A stretch of DNA of 64,000 nucleotides from Streptantibioticus silvisoli. Lineage in GTDB: Bacteria; Actinomycetota; Actinomycetes; Streptomycetales; Streptomycetaceae. Position numbers and translations under genes: made by a program. The notes under the pieces were generated by a model, which worked only from the letters and a program-made list of their open reading frames with translations, was not told the DNA's origin and searched no databases. The stretch's first letter is position 1, and each line of letters begins with the position of its first letter. The DNA is taken from the NCBI RefSeq assembly GCF_027947535.2, contig NZ_JAAGKO020000041.1:16938-80937 (forward strand), in the 5' to 3' direction. Below are positions 10,754 to 20,098 of the stretch, in pieces.

Positions 10754-11754
10754 GCAGCGGCCGCATCACCATCATCCGCGGGACGCGCGGCGTCCCCGTC
10801 GCGGTCACCGCGCTGCGCGAGGGGCGTTCGCCGTCGCCGTCATCGTCGTCCTCGCCGGACGAGCAGCGCGCGACCCCCGGCGGCCGGTCGGACAATCCGT
10901 TCGCGGCCCCGCCGAAGGGTGCCCCGGACCGCCCGTGGCAGCCCCGCCACCCCGCGCCCGGCGACCATGACGGCGGCGCCTCCGGCGGTTCCGGGGACGG
11001 CAACGGGCAGGGGAACGGCGGCACGGGCGGCGGTGACCGCTGGAGCAGTCGGCAGCCGGCGCCGCACGGCGACGGCCGGCGTGATCCGTTCGGCGGTGGC
11101 CCGGGCGGGTCGCAGCCCGGCCCCGAGCGGCGCCCCGGCCAGGGCGGACCGGGCGGACCCGGCGGGCAGCAGGGTGGCGGACCGCGGTTCGACGTCACCG
11201 ACCCGGTGCAGCGCCGGGCCCGGTACGCGCTGATGGGCGGCACCGCGGCACTGTTCTTCGGCCTGTACGGCATCCCGGAGCTCGCGCTGCTGTTCGGCGC
11301 GCTCGCGCTGTACTGGGGCATCAGTTCGCTGCGCGGCAAGGCGCAGCCGCCGGCCGCCGAGAACGCCGCCGGCCCGGAACGGACCGGGGCGGACCTGTCG
11401 GCCTGGCAGTCGCCGCGCGGCACACCGCCCGCGGCCGGCGGGGTGACGCCCACCGCGGCGACGCCGGACAACGCGCCCGGCCGGCCCCCGGTCGCCGGTG
11501 CGCAACCCGCGTGGGGCGCGGCGGCGGGACCGCAGACGCAGCGCTACCGGCCGCAGTTCGCCGCGGCGGTGTGCGGCACGATCGCGGCGTCGCTGGCGCT
11601 GGCGCTGGTGGCGGCCGCGTTCACCTTCCAGCTCGTCTACAAGGACTACTACAGCTGCGTCAACGACGCGCTGACGCAGCCGGCCCGCGCGGCCTGCGCC
11701 ACGGACCTCCCGGCGCCGATCCGCCAGCACATGAGCTCGATCCAGGGCAACTGA
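10750..11754 (+). CDS. Hypothetical membrane protein with long Gly/Pro-rich cytoplasmic region
   Basis: 334 residues from ATG 10750. The first 30 residues (SGRITIIRGTRGVPVAVTALREG) look folded. Residues about 31-150 are Gly/Ser/Asp/Pro-rich and probably disordered. Two close hydrophobic segments follow at about 160-195 (YALMGGTAALFFGLYG, LALLFGALALYWGISSLRG), a second disordered stretch, then one helix near residue 280 (AAVCGTIAASLALALVAAAFTF) and a short C-terminal domain with two cysteines (YYSCVNDALTQPARAACATDLP). I recognise it only as a conserved streptomycete hypothetical found by purN. It is divergent from purN and tail-to-tail with the DUF6350 gene. Confidence 0.7.
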   Translation: MSSGRITIIRGTRGVPVAVTALREGRSPSPSSSSSPDEQRATPGGRSDNPFAAPPKGAPDRPWQPRHPAPGDHDGGASGGSGDGNGQGNGGTGGGDRWSSRQPAPHGDGRRDPFGGGPGGSQPGPERRPGQGGPGGPGGQQGGGPRFDVTDPVQRRARYALMGGTAALFFGLYGIPELALLFGALALYWGISSLRGKAQPPAAENAAGPERTGADLSAWQSPRGTPPAAGGVTPTAATPDNAPGRPPVAGAQPAWGAAAGPQTQRYRPQFAAAVCGTIAASLALALVAAAFTFQLVYKDYYSCVNDALTQPARAACATDLPAPIRQHMSSIQGN

Positions 11755-11776
11755 CCCGCCCGCCGGGAGCCGGCTC

Positions 11777-13678
11777 CTACTCCGGTCCCGATCCCGGCTC
11801 CGGTTCCGGTTTCCGCTCCGGATTCGGTTCCGGTTTCCGGTCGGCCGGCTCCCCGGCCCCTGGCCCTGCCGCCCCCGGCGCCCTCCACGGGTTCGGGGGC
11901 GGCGGCGTCTTCAGCCCCTCCGACGTCTTCACCCCCTCCGACGCCTGCGACTGCCCCGGCGCCCGGAACGCCCCCGATGCCCAGGACTCCCCCGACACCT
12001 TCGAGCGGTCCGGCGCCTCCGAGCGGTCGAACGTCTTCGGGCGGTCCGGCTCCGGCGCCTTCGGCCCGCCTGACATCTGGGGGTGCTCCGGCAGCGCCAT
12101 GCCCTCCTGCGCCGCCCTGCCCTGCCGCTCCGTAACGCCCTCCGGCTCCCTCAAGCCCCCCGCATCGGTGCCCCCCGGCGCCGCCAGCCCCTCCCGCGCC
12201 GCCAGGCCCTCCGGTGCCCTCAGTCGTTCCGGGATCGTCCGGCGTTGCGGCGTCTTCAGCGGGTCCGGCCAGGTGGGGGGCGTCAGCGGGTGGGTCTGGG
12301 GGCGGGACGAGGGGGGCGGGACGGTGAGGCGCACCGGGGTCGGCGGGGCCGGCGACAGGGGGCGGTCGCGGGAGCGGCGCAACCGCCACCAGCGGCCGAT
12401 CAGGGTGACGGGCAGGGCGGCGCCGAGGGCCCAGGCGGCCGCGGCGCCGCCGGTGCGCAGGCCGTCGGGGCCGAACGCGGCCAGCGTGCCGGTACCCATC
12501 GGGCCGCCGGCGAACGCGGCGACGACCGCGACGACCGCGCCGTGCGCCGCCGCCGTCAGCAGGATCACGACCAGGGTCCTGGTCGCCGTCCAGCGCCGGG
12601 CGACTGCGCCGCGGCAGACCCGTAGCGCCAGCAGGACGGCCGCCGCCAGCGGCAGGGCGACGACGAGCCAGGCGAACGGCGTGCCGCCCTGCGGGCCGGT
12701 GGGCCGGGGCAGGGCGGCGAGCAGCGGGAAGTTCGGCAGCGTCGGCGGATAGCCGACGGTGCCGGCCGCGGAGACCCAGCCGCCGGCGCCCAGCGCGAAC
12801 CCGGGGCCCAGCGCGTACGCGGACGCCCACACCGCGGCGTTCGGCACCAGGGTGAGGGTCAGCAGCAGGACGGCGAAGCGGCCGGAGAGCGACGAGGTCA
12901 AGGTGGTGAACGAATCCGCGGCGGCGCCCCCGTGCCAGGCCAGCGAACCGGCCGCCAGCAGCGCGCCGCCGCCGAACAGCGCCGCGGCCCCCGACACCGC
13001 CGCCCAGCAGGCCGTCTTCACGCCCCCGGCCGGCAACGCCACCCGGTTCATCACGCGCCGCACCATCGGCGACGGCCGCACGACGTGCCAGCCGCCCGCA
13101 CTCCAGGTGCCGAGCACGGCGGCGCCGACGGCCACCAGCGGCACGTTGAGCAGCGCGGAGACGGTGTCGGCCCGCAGGCCGCCGTTTCGGGCGAATACCA
13201 GCAGCACCAGGCCGATCAGCAGATAACCGGCCAGCAGCCAGCCGGTGGTGGCGAGCGGGCCGAGCGCCGGGTCGGATTCCGGTTCCGGCCCGGCCGGGTC
13301 GTCATGGTCGCGGGCGATGGCGTGGGCGGCGGCGCGGTAGAGCAGCCAGCACGGCAGCGCGGCCAGCAGCAGCGGCGTCAACCCGACCGGGACCGTGCCG
13401 CCGGTGAGGGCGTCGGCGCGGGCCAGGTCGGCTCCGTGGGCGAGCAGCCACAGCGCGGCGGCGACCCGCAGGGCGTCGTCGGGACCGCTGTCCGGGAACG
13501 GCGAGGTGATCCACAGGAAGAGCACCAGGACCGCGATGATGCCGAACCCCAGGCCGGCGGCGACCGCGCCGCCCAGCATCGCGGCCATCACCTCGGGGGC
13601 GCGCCGTGCGGACCGCGCGTGGCCCTGCAGCGGGGGGACATGGCCGGTGAAGTGCGTCACATCGAGCCATGCTGCCAA
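11777..13678 (-). CDS. DUF6350 family polytopic membrane protein (PerM-like)
   Basis: 633 residues. Residues about 30-430 carry eight or more hydrophobic helices with Gly/Ala-rich character, typical of DUF6350, which database names sometimes link to the mycobacterial cell-division protein PerM. The segment ALWLLAHGADL is recognisable. Residues about 430-633 are a long proline-, glutamate- and arginine-rich tail with short repeats (APEGLAAREGLAAPGG, then SEAPDRSKVSG), unlike any folded domain. The start ATG 13678 has no clear ribosome site; an internal ATG at about 13588 closer to the first helix is possible. The tail is probably a recent repeat expansion. Confidence 0.75.
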   Translation of the reverse strand: MAAWLDVTHFTGHVPPLQGHARSARRAPEVMAAMLGGAVAAGLGFGIIAVLVLFLWITSPFPDSGPDDALRVAAALWLLAHGADLARADALTGGTVPVGLTPLLLAALPCWLLYRAAAHAIARDHDDPAGPEPESDPALGPLATTGWLLAGYLLIGLVLLVFARNGGLRADTVSALLNVPLVAVGAAVLGTWSAGGWHVVRPSPMVRRVMNRVALPAGGVKTACWAAVSGAAALFGGGALLAAGSLAWHGGAAADSFTTLTSSLSGRFAVLLLTLTLVPNAAVWASAYALGPGFALGAGGWVSAAGTVGYPPTLPNFPLLAALPRPTGPQGGTPFAWLVVALPLAAAVLLALRVCRGAVARRWTATRTLVVILLTAAAHGAVVAVVAAFAGGPMGTGTLAAFGPDGLRTGGAAAAWALGAALPVTLIGRWWRLRRSRDRPLSPAPPTPVRLTVPPPSSRPQTHPLTPPTWPDPLKTPQRRTIPERLRAPEGLAAREGLAAPGGTDAGGLREPEGVTERQGRAAQEGMALPEHPQMSGGPKAPEPDRPKTFDRSEAPDRSKVSGESWASGAFRAPGQSQASEGVKTSEGLKTPPPPNPWRAPGAAGPGAGEPADRKPEPNPERKPEPEPGSGPE

Positions 13679-14029
13679 TGACGTCCGGTTCGCCCAGGGA
13701 TGACGCGTTCAGCAGCGTGTCGCCCGTGATGAACATTTCATATGCTCGGCCACCCCGCCGACGCGTACACCGTCCGCCACCGCATCGGCACGTACACCAC
13801 TGGCCACCACACCGGTGCGTATACCGCCCGCCGCTACCCCGGTACGTATACCGCCCGCCACCGCACCGGTACGTACACCACCGTTACCGCATCGGCACGT
13901 ACACCCCTGCCCATCCCCATCCGACGCCCCCGCGTCAGCGAGCGATCGCGCGCCACCTGCGGAAACGCCGACGGGCGCGGCCCCCGTGCGGGGGCGCGCC
14001 CGTCGTACACGTAACGATCGGAACCAGGC
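13679..14029. repeat. Intergenic 30-bp degenerate tandem repeats rich in GTAC
   Basis: From about 13760 to 13905 five degenerate units of roughly 30 bp share a core of CGGTACGTATACC / CGGCACGTACACC type followed by a variable CCGCCAC spacer. The 30-bp period keeps a reading frame open (TYTARHRTG-like), but composition and lack of a ribosome site argue against a gene. Sequence of similar GTAC and CCGATACG character appears before the NlpC/P60 gene near 31.7 kb. Confidence 0.65.
13970..14004 (-). terminator. Hairpin terminator after sucD
   Basis: GACGGGCGCG-G-CCCCCG pairs with CGGGGGCGCGCCCGTC around a three-base loop, a 16-pair stem with one bulged G, 26 bp past the sucD stop. A strong intrinsic-type hairpin without a U-tract. 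Confidence 0.75.
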
Positions 14030-14914
14030 TCAGGAAGCGAGCGCGGCGCGCGCCAGGCGCGCGGTCTCGGACGGGGTCTTGCCGACCTTGACGCCCGCGG
14101 CCTCCAGGGCCTCCTTCTTCGCCTGGGCGGTGCCGGACGAACCGGAGACGATGGCGCCGGCGTGGCCCATGGTCTTGCCCTCGGGCGCGGTGAAGCCCGC
14201 GACGTAGCCGACGACCGGCTTGGTCACGTTCTCCTTGATGAAGGCCGCCGCGCGCTCCTCGGCGTCGCCGCCGATCTCACCGATCATGACGATCAGCTCG
14301 GTGTCGGGGTCGTCCTGGAACGCCTTGAGGCAGTCGATGTGCGTGGTGCCGATGATCGGGTCGCCACCGATGCCGACGGCGGACGAGAAGCCGATGTCGC
14401 GCAGCTCGTACATCATCTGGTAGGTCAGCGTGCCCGACTTCGACACCAGGCCGATGCGGCCGGCCTGGGTGATGTCGCCGGGGATGATGCCGACGTTGGA
14501 CTGGCCGGGGGTGATCAGGCCGGGGCAGTTCGGGCCGATGATGCGGGTCTTGTTGCCCTTGGCGATCGCGTGCGCCCAGAAGGAGGCGCTGTCGTGCACG
14601 GCGATGCCCTCGGTGATCACGACGGCCAGCGGGATCTCGGCGTCGATGGCCTCGACGACCGCGCTCTTGGTGAACTTCTCCGGCACGAAGATAACGGTGA
14701 CGTCGGCACCGGTCTTCTCGATCGCCTCGGCGACCGTACCGAAGACCGGGACCTCGGTGCCGTCGAAGTCGACGGAGGTGCCGGCCTTGCGCGGGTTGAC
14801 GCCACCGACGACGTTGGTGCCGTCGGCCAGCATGAGCTTGGTGTGCTTCATGCCGGTGGCGCCGGTCATGCCCTGGACGATGACCTTGCTGTCCTTGGTG
14901 AGGAAGATAGCCAT
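14030..14914 (-). CDS. sucD: Succinyl-CoA synthetase alpha subunit
   Basis: 294 residues. With SucC it interconverts succinyl-CoA and succinate with nucleotide phosphorylation in the TCA cycle. The CoA-binding N-terminus ([19 protein letters not shown]), the [13 protein letters not shown] block and the phosphorylated active-site His251 in [13 protein letters not shown] are visible. Length is standard. It follows sucC by 21 bp and is surely co-transcribed with it; a strong hairpin ends the unit. Confidence 0.97.
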   Translation of the reverse strand: MAIFLTKDSKVIVQGMTGATGMKHTKLMLADGTNVVGGVNPRKAGTSVDFDGTEVPVFGTVAEAIEKTGADVTVIFVPEKFTKSAVVEAIDAEIPLAVVITEGIAVHDSASFWAHAIAKGNKTRIIGPNCPGLITPGQSNVGIIPGDITQAGRIGLVSKSGTLTYQMMYELRDIGFSSAVGIGGDPIIGTTHIDCLKAFQDDPDTELIVMIGEIGGDAEERAAAFIKENVTKPVVGYVAGFTAPEGKTMGHAGAIVSGSSGTAQAKKEALEAAGVKVGKTPSETARLARAALAS

Positions 14915-14935
14915 GGTGTTCTTGGTCCTCGTCCC

Positions 14936-16108
14936 TTACTTCGCAGCCAGTTCGGCGGCCCGCTCGGCGGCGCCGTCCATGGTGTCCACGCGCTCAACGA
15001 GCGGGTGGTTGGCGTCGCTGAGGATCTTCCGGCCCAGCTCGGCGTTGTTGCCGTCCAGGCGGACGACCAGCGGCTTGGTGACGTCCTCGCCCCTGTTCTT
15101 CAGCAGTTCCAGCGCCTGGACGATGCCGTTGGCGACCGCGTCACAGGCGGTGATGCCGCCGAAGACGTTGACGAACACGGACTTGACGTCCGGGTCGCCC
15201 AGGATGATCTCCAGACCGTTGGCCATGACCTCGGCCGAGGCGCCGCCGCCGATGTCCAGGAAGTTGGCGGGCTTGACGCCGCCGTGGTTCTCACCGGCGT
15301 AGGCGACGACGTCCAGGGTGCTCATGACGAGCCCCGCGCCGTTGCCGATGATGCCGACCTCACCGTCGAGCTTGACGTAGTTGAGGTTCTTGGCCTTGGC
15401 CGCGGCCTCCAGCGGGTTCGCGGCGGCCTTGTCCTCGAGCGCCTCGTGCTCCGGCTGGCGGAACCCGGCGTTCTCGTCCAGCGAGACCTTGCCGTCGAGC
15501 GCGATGATCTTGCCGTCACCCGACTTGATCAGCGGGTTGACCTCGACCAGGAGGGCGTCCTCCTTGATGAAGACCGTCCACAGCGTCTTCAGCACGTTGG
15601 CGATCTGGTCGTGCAGCTCGGCCGGGAACTTCGCCGCCTCGACGATCTCGCGGGCCTTCGCGTCGGTCACGCCCTCGTTGGCGTCCACCGCGATCTTGGC
15701 GAGCGCCTCGGGGTTGTTGACCGCGACCTCTTCGATCTCCACGCCGCCCTCGACGGAGGCCATGGCGAGGAAGGTGCGGTTGGTGCGGTCCAGCAGGAAG
15801 GAGACGTAGTACTCCTCCGCGATGTCCGCGGTCTGGGCCAGCATCACCTTGTGGACCGTGTGGCCCTTGATGTCCATGCCCAGGATGGCGTCGGCCTTGA
15901 CGACCGCGTCGGCCGGGTCGGCGGCCAGCTTGACGCCACCGGCCTTGCCGCGGCCACCGACCTTGACCTGCGCCTTGACGACGGCACGGCCACCGAGACG
16001 CTCGGTCACCTCACGCGCGGCCTCGGGGGTGTCGATCACTTCACCGTCCAGCACGGGCACACCGTGCTTGGCGAAGAGATCCCTCGCTTGGTACTCGAAC
16101 AGGTCCAC
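14936..16108 (-). CDS. sucC: Succinyl-CoA synthetase beta subunit (ADP/GDP-forming)
   Basis: 390 residues. The beta subunit carries the ATP-grasp nucleotide-binding domain: [18 protein letters not shown] at the N-terminus, [39 protein letters not shown], and the CoA-ligase C-domain with [14 protein letters not shown] and [12 protein letters not shown] 16108 was chosen because it begins right at the conserved VDLFEYQA start, with AGGGA upstream; a longer reading frame to 16219 adds no conserved sequence. First gene of sucC-sucD. Confidence 0.97.
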   Translation of the reverse strand: MDLFEYQARDLFAKHGVPVLDGEVIDTPEAAREVTERLGGRAVVKAQVKVGGRGKAGGVKLAADPADAVVKADAILGMDIKGHTVHKVMLAQTADIAEEYYVSFLLDRTNRTFLAMASVEGGVEIEEVAVNNPEALAKIAVDANEGVTDAKAREIVEAAKFPAELHDQIANVLKTLWTVFIKEDALLVEVNPLIKSGDGKIIALDGKVSLDENAGFRQPEHEALEDKAAANPLEAAAKAKNLNYVKLDGEVGIIGNGAGLVMSTLDVVAYAGENHGGVKPANFLDIGGGASAEVMANGLEIILGDPDVKSVFVNVFGGITACDAVANGIVQALELLKNRGEDVTKPLVVRLDGNNAELGRKILSDANHPLVERVDTMDGAAERAAELAAK

Positions 16109-16482
16109 GCGCGTCCGTCCCTTTGCTTCTCTGTCGCAGTCTGGTGACCGGTCTGATGTCTGCGCGGGCGTGCCGCAGGCGGGCGGCGTGAGGACGCGAT
16201 CGAAAATGAGGGCGCACACGTCGGCCAGATACGCGGCATGTCCGCATCGCAGGTTATCCCTGCCTGTAGCGGCGGTCTAAATTCCAGGTCACCCCTGGGC
16301 GGTGAGAACAGTCACAGAGTGCCGTCCGGTTTCCGGTCGGCGGCCGGGCCGGAAGCCGGACGGCCACGGGCGCGCGGGGGGTAGCCACGCGCCCGGACCG
16401 TCCGGCGGCCGGGAGTGTCGCCACGGTCCGGTACGGGAGTACGGGACCGCGGACCGCGGCGACACCGCTCGGTGGCGACCGG
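16109..16482. other. Intergenic region: sucC promoter and upstream terminator
   Basis: Holds the sucC leader and promoter side (16109-16320) and a strong hairpin belonging to the gene upstream. No gene was seen. Confidence 0.6.
16321..16364 (-). terminator. Hairpin terminator after the repetitive exported protein
   Basis: GCCGTCCGGTTTCCGG pairs with CCGGAAGCCGGACGGC, a 16-pair stem with one G-T pair and a 12-base GC-rich loop. It lies between the exported-protein gene and sucC, so it probably ends transcription entering from upstream. Confidence 0.7.
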
Positions 16483-17577
16483 TCAGACGGTCGGGACCAG
16501 CGGGGAGATGGGGAGCGGCCGCACCGGCGCCGGGCCGTCGGACAGGTCACCCGGCAGCGGCGCGACCGAGTGGCCGGTGACGCCGACCGCCGCCACGCCG
16601 GCGGCCACGCCCTGCCGGACCGCAACGCCGGTCAACACGGCCGACCGCACGACGGCACAGGGTGCCAACGGGGTCGCCTGGACCCCGGTACCGGACGCGA
16701 ACGGCTCCACACTTCCGACGGCCCCGCCGACCGAAGCGGGCAGGTTCCGGGCGTCACGGCCGTTGATACGGGCGGGCCCGGCGGTGAGGTCGCCGACGGT
16801 GCGGGTGGGGTTGAGGGGGCTGACGGTGTTCATGGGGCTGACGGTGCTGGTGGGGCTCAGGGGGCCGTGGACGGGGAGGGCGGCGACGGGGCCGGAGACG
16901 CCGTTGCCGGGGAGGGCGCTGACGGGGAGAACGCCGACCGGGGCGTCGAAGCTGCTGAGGGTGAGGCCGCCGACGGTGAGGCTGCTGACGGTGCCGGTGA
17001 GTCCGCTGACGCCGGAGGCTCCGTTGCCGGAGAAGCCGCTGACGGTGCCGACGAGTCCGCTGACGGTGATGCCGCTGACGCTCCCGGTGGGTCCGCTGAT
17101 GATGTCGGCCGGGCCGGCGGTGAGGTCGCCCGCGGGGGCGTCGAGGCCGCTGACGGTGCCGGCGGGCCCGCTGATGATGTCGGCCGGGCCGGCGGTGAGG
17201 TGGCCCGCGGTGCCGGTCAGGCCGCCGCCGGCGCCCTGGTTGAGGGGGTGCTCGATCCGGCCGCCGCCCAGCAGGTCACCGGTGACGGATCGCAGGATGC
17301 CGGTGACCGGGCCGGTGACGTGGGTGGCGTTGCCGGGGACACCGCCGGAGGTGTGCGTGACGGCGCCGGAGAGACCGCCGGTGACGTCCGTGACGTGCGT
17401 AACGGTGCCGGGGACACCGCCGGAGGTGTGCGTGACGGTGCCGGAGAGACCACCGGTGATGCCGGTGACGCCGGTGATCGGGAACGTGGGGGCCGCGTCG
17501 GCGGCGGCGCAGCCGAGGGCCAGCAGGCCGGCGGTGGCAGCGGCGACGAGGGTGGCGCGGCACAGGGTCGTACGCAT
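16483..17577 (-). CDS. Exported repetitive protein with Val/Thr/Ser/Gly repeats
   Basis: 364 residues. A clear Sec signal peptide (MRTTLCRATLVAAATAGLLALG then CAAADAA-APTF) is followed by low-charge repeats: four HTSGGVPG or HVTG/DVTGGLSG-type units (residues about 35-95), then SGPAGTVSGLDAPAGDL and SGPTGSVSGITVSGLV-type units with a SGxxGTVSG core up to about 270. A C-terminal piece has two cysteines (APCAVVRSAV and the signal region). GGAG lies before the ATG. The repeats suggest an extended beta-rich surface polymer, but I recognise no named family. It follows another exported protein in the same direction. Confidence 0.65.
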   Translation of the reverse strand: MRTTLCRATLVAAATAGLLALGCAAADAAPTFPITGVTGITGGLSGTVTHTSGGVPGTVTHVTDVTGGLSGAVTHTSGGVPGNATHVTGPVTGILRSVTGDLLGGGRIEHPLNQGAGGGLTGTAGHLTAGPADIISGPAGTVSGLDAPAGDLTAGPADIISGPTGSVSGITVSGLVGTVSGFSGNGASGVSGLTGTVSSLTVGGLTLSSFDAPVGVLPVSALPGNGVSGPVAALPVHGPLSPTSTVSPMNTVSPLNPTRTVGDLTAGPARINGRDARNLPASVGGAVGSVEPFASGTGVQATPLAPCAVVRSAVLTGVAVRQGVAAGVAAVGVTGHSVAPLPGDLSDGPAPVRPLPISPLVPTV

Positions 17578-17886
17578 GAGGGTGCTCCAAGTGATGGATG
17601 AACGTGAGGTGTTGACGTTGACCGCTCGATCCGGCGTGCTGTCGGATCGGCGGAGGCGCCGGACCGCTCAGGCGGGGGGACGGCGAACCGGGCGAGGGGT
17701 GACCGGTCGGCGGACACCGCGCGACAGCGGTGGCGCGGCCCGGCGACGCGGGCGGCGGGCACGACACGATCGGGTGAAGTGGCGTCAGGGCGGTGACGGA
17801 AGACGTTCCGTCACGGGCCGTTCGACGCGGAAGATCCGACCGGGCGGGCGCACCGCACGGCGTCATGCCGGGCGGGGCCGTACCGC
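17578..17886. other. Gap between two exported-protein genes
   Basis: 309 bp, presumably the promoter of the repetitive exported protein. No gene, hairpin or repeat stands out. Confidence 0.5.
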
Positions 17887-18816
17887 CTAGTCGGGCTGTA
17901 CGGAGACGTCCGACGCGCGGCGCAGCGGCGTCGAACCGGACGCGATCGCACGGGCGGCCGCGTCGTGGTGGACGTGTGCGCCGGCCGCAGGGCCGGACGC
18001 GTTCGTACCACCGGTGTGGTGGGCGGTTCCGTCGCCGTCGACGGGGTGCCCGGAATGCCGGGCCACGCCCGGGGTTCGCACCGGTACGGCCGGTGCGGCC
18101 GCGGCAGCCGGAGCCGCCTGACCACCGGCGCGTTGCCGCGGCAGGGCGTGCGGCGCGGGCCGGGCGGCGTGGTGGCCGGCCCGCGTGCGCGCCGCAGTGG
18201 TGGACCGCGGGCCGGCCGGTGCCGGGCGTGCGGTCCGCGTCGCGACGGAACAACGGTGGTCGGCGACGTGGTGCCCGGGCGCCCGTGAGTGTGCTCCCAC
18301 CGGAACCACTGGGACAACCGGAACCACCGGGCCGACGGCCTGCACGACGGGTGTGGTCACCTGGTGGGTGACACCCGTGACGGCGTCGATCAGTCCGGTG
18401 ACCGGATCGGTCGCCGGTCCCGCGGTGGCCGCCGCCACGGCGTGCGTGACGTCCCGGCCGCCGTCGGCCGCCTGCTCCGTCGCGCCCTGTTCGGCGCCCC
18501 GCGTCACGGAGTCGGCGAGCGCCGGTCCGGTCGCGGGCGCGGACAGCACGGACGGGCTTTCCGGCGCCGCCGCGTGTGCCTGGCCGCACAGAACGAAGGC
18601 GAGCGCCAGGAATCCCCCGAGCAGCAGTGCCACCGACAGCGCGCGACCGCCACCCGTGCCGCGCTCACGCGACACGACGGGCACAGCACGGACCGGGGAC
18701 AGCACGATGGGGCCTTCCGAGCGGACGGACACGTTCCGGATGACGTGTTGATCTTTCAACGCCCACCGCCCCCGGCGCAACCTCCCTCTCCGACTTGGAT
18801 GTTGATGCCCCGTCAT
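17887..18816 (-). CDS. Hypothetical exported Ala/Pro/His-rich protein
   Basis: 309 residues as drawn. About 55 N-terminal residues precede a hydrophobic segment, GRALSVALLLGGFLALAFVL then CGQAHAAAP, which looks like a signal peptide or membrane anchor with an AHA-A cleavage site. The following region has VTGLIDAVTGVTHQVTTPVVQAVG, a VVPVVPVVPVG repeat, then an Arg/His/Ala-rich tail. The start is uncertain: ATG 18816 lacks a good ribosome site and a GTG at about residue 29 is possible. The TGLIDAVTGVTH-type phrase resembles the repeats of the next gene, so the two may be related. No known domain. Confidence 0.5.
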   Translation of the reverse strand: MTGHQHPSRRGRLRRGRWALKDQHVIRNVSVRSEGPIVLSPVRAVPVVSRERGTGGGRALSVALLLGGFLALAFVLCGQAHAAAPESPSVLSAPATGPALADSVTRGAEQGATEQAADGGRDVTHAVAAATAGPATDPVTGLIDAVTGVTHQVTTPVVQAVGPVVPVVPVVPVGAHSRAPGHHVADHRCSVATRTARPAPAGPRSTTAARTRAGHHAARPAPHALPRQRAGGQAAPAAAAAPAVPVRTPGVARHSGHPVDGDGTAHHTGGTNASGPAAGAHVHHDAAARAIASGSTPLRRASDVSVQPD

Positions 18817-18898
18817 ATCCGCTATGCGACGCGACCCGGTGACGTCACGCGGTCGCCGGGTGACGCGGTGCCGTCAACGAACCGCCGCGTATCGTCCG

Positions 18899-20098
18899 TC
18901 ACGCGATCTCGGGTATCGGCAGCGGGCGCTTCTGGATCGCGGCCGCCATCACGTCGGGGAACAGGTCGGGCGTGCAGGCGAACGCCGGTGCCCCCAGCGC
19001 CGCGAGGGCCGCCGCGTGCTCCCGGTCGTAGGCCGGCGCGCCCTCGTCGGACAGCGCGAGCAGCGCCACGAACTGCGTGCCGGACGCCTTCATCGCCGCG
19101 ACCCGCTTGAGCATCTCGGTACGGATGCCGCCCTCGTACAGGTCGCTGATCAGGATGACGATCGTCTCTCCCGGCCGGGTGATCAGCGACTGGCAGTACG
19201 CCAGCGCCCGGTTGATGTCGGTGCCGCCGCCCAACTGGGTGCCGAACAGCACGTCCACCGGGTCGTCGAGTTGGCCGGTGAGGTCGACGACCGAGGTGTC
19301 GAAGACGACCAGCGAGGTGTTGACCGACCGCGTCGACGCCAGGACCGCGCCGAACACCGACGCGTACACCACGGACGCCGCCATCGAACCGGACTGGTCG
19401 ATGCACAGAATGACGTCCTTCTTCACCGCGCGCGCCGCCCGGCCGTGGCCCACCAGGCGTTCCGGAACGACCGTGCCGTGCTCGGGCAGGTAGTTCCTGA
19501 GGTTGGCGCGGATCGTGCGGTCCCAGTCGATGTCGCGGTGCCGGGGCCGGGAGACCCGGGTGGAACGGTCCAGGGCACCGGTGACCGTGGCGCGGGTGCG
19601 GGTGGCGATGCGCGCCTCCAACTGCCGCACGACCTTGCGCACGACGACCCGCGCGGTCTCCCTGGTGGTCTCCGGCATCGCCTTGTGCAGCGACAGCAGG
19701 GTGCCGACCAGGTGGACGTCCGCCTCGACCGCCTCCAGCATCTCCGGTTCCATCAGCAACGCGGCCAGCCCGAGCCGGTCGATGGCGTCCCGCTGCATCA
19801 CCTGGACCACCGAGGTCGGGAAGTACTGCCGGATGTCGCCGAGCCAGCGGGCCACCCGGGGCGCCGAACCGCCGAGTCCCGCGCCGCGCTCCCCGGACGG
19901 GGCACGGCCGCCGGCCCCGGCACCGCCGCCGCTGCCGTACAGCGCGGCCAGCGTGCGGTCCATCGCGGCGTCGCGCCCGGCGAGCGTGTGGCCGGTGCCG
20001 TCCGCCTCCCCGCCGCCCAGCACCAGCCGCCAGCGCCGCAGGCGTTCCGCTTCCGGTCCGTCACCGTCGGCGTCGGGGACGGTCGTGGTGGTCGTCAT
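18899..20098 (-). CDS. VWA-domain protein of the MoxR/DUF5682 cassette
   Basis: 399 residues. Residues 1-225 are mostly helical with a Gly-rich linker (about 55-80); residues about 226-399 are a von Willebrand factor A domain with the metal-ion site D234-x-S236-x-S238 (CIDQSGSM), a conserved Thr in GGGTDINRAL and the Asp in ILISDLYEGG. VWA proteins paired with MoxR ATPases act as metal-dependent adaptors or substrates in many MoxR systems. The ATG overlaps the DUF5682 stop by 4 bp, so it is the third gene of a tightly coupled operon. No signal peptide; cytoplasmic. Confidence 0.88.
   Translation of the reverse strand: MTTTTTVPDADGDGPEAERLRRWRLVLGGGEADGTGHTLAGRDAAMDRTLAALYGSGGGAGAGGRAPSGERGAGLGGSAPRVARWLGDIRQYFPTSVVQVMQRDAIDRLGLAALLMEPEMLEAVEADVHLVGTLLSLHKAMPETTRETARVVVRKVVRQLEARIATRTRATVTGALDRSTRVSRPRHRDIDWDRTIRANLRNYLPEHGTVVPERLVGHGRAARAVKKDVILCIDQSGSMAASVVYASVFGAVLASTRSVNTSLVVFDTSVVDLTGQLDDPVDVLFGTQLGGGTDINRALAYCQSLITRPGETIVILISDLYEGGIRTEMLKRVAAMKASGTQFVALLALSDEGAPAYDREHAAALAALGAPAFACTPDLFPDVMAAAIQKRPLPIPEIA

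Noticed and set aside
13760..13905. Coding repeat protein (TYTARHRTG-like)
   Set aside because: The frame stays open only because the period is 30; no ribosome site, signal or partner gene supports it.
16570..17601. Plus-strand Gly/Ala/Asp-rich frame antisense to the exported repetitive protein
   Set aside because: It mirrors the repeats of the minus strand, which has the signal peptide and ribosome site.
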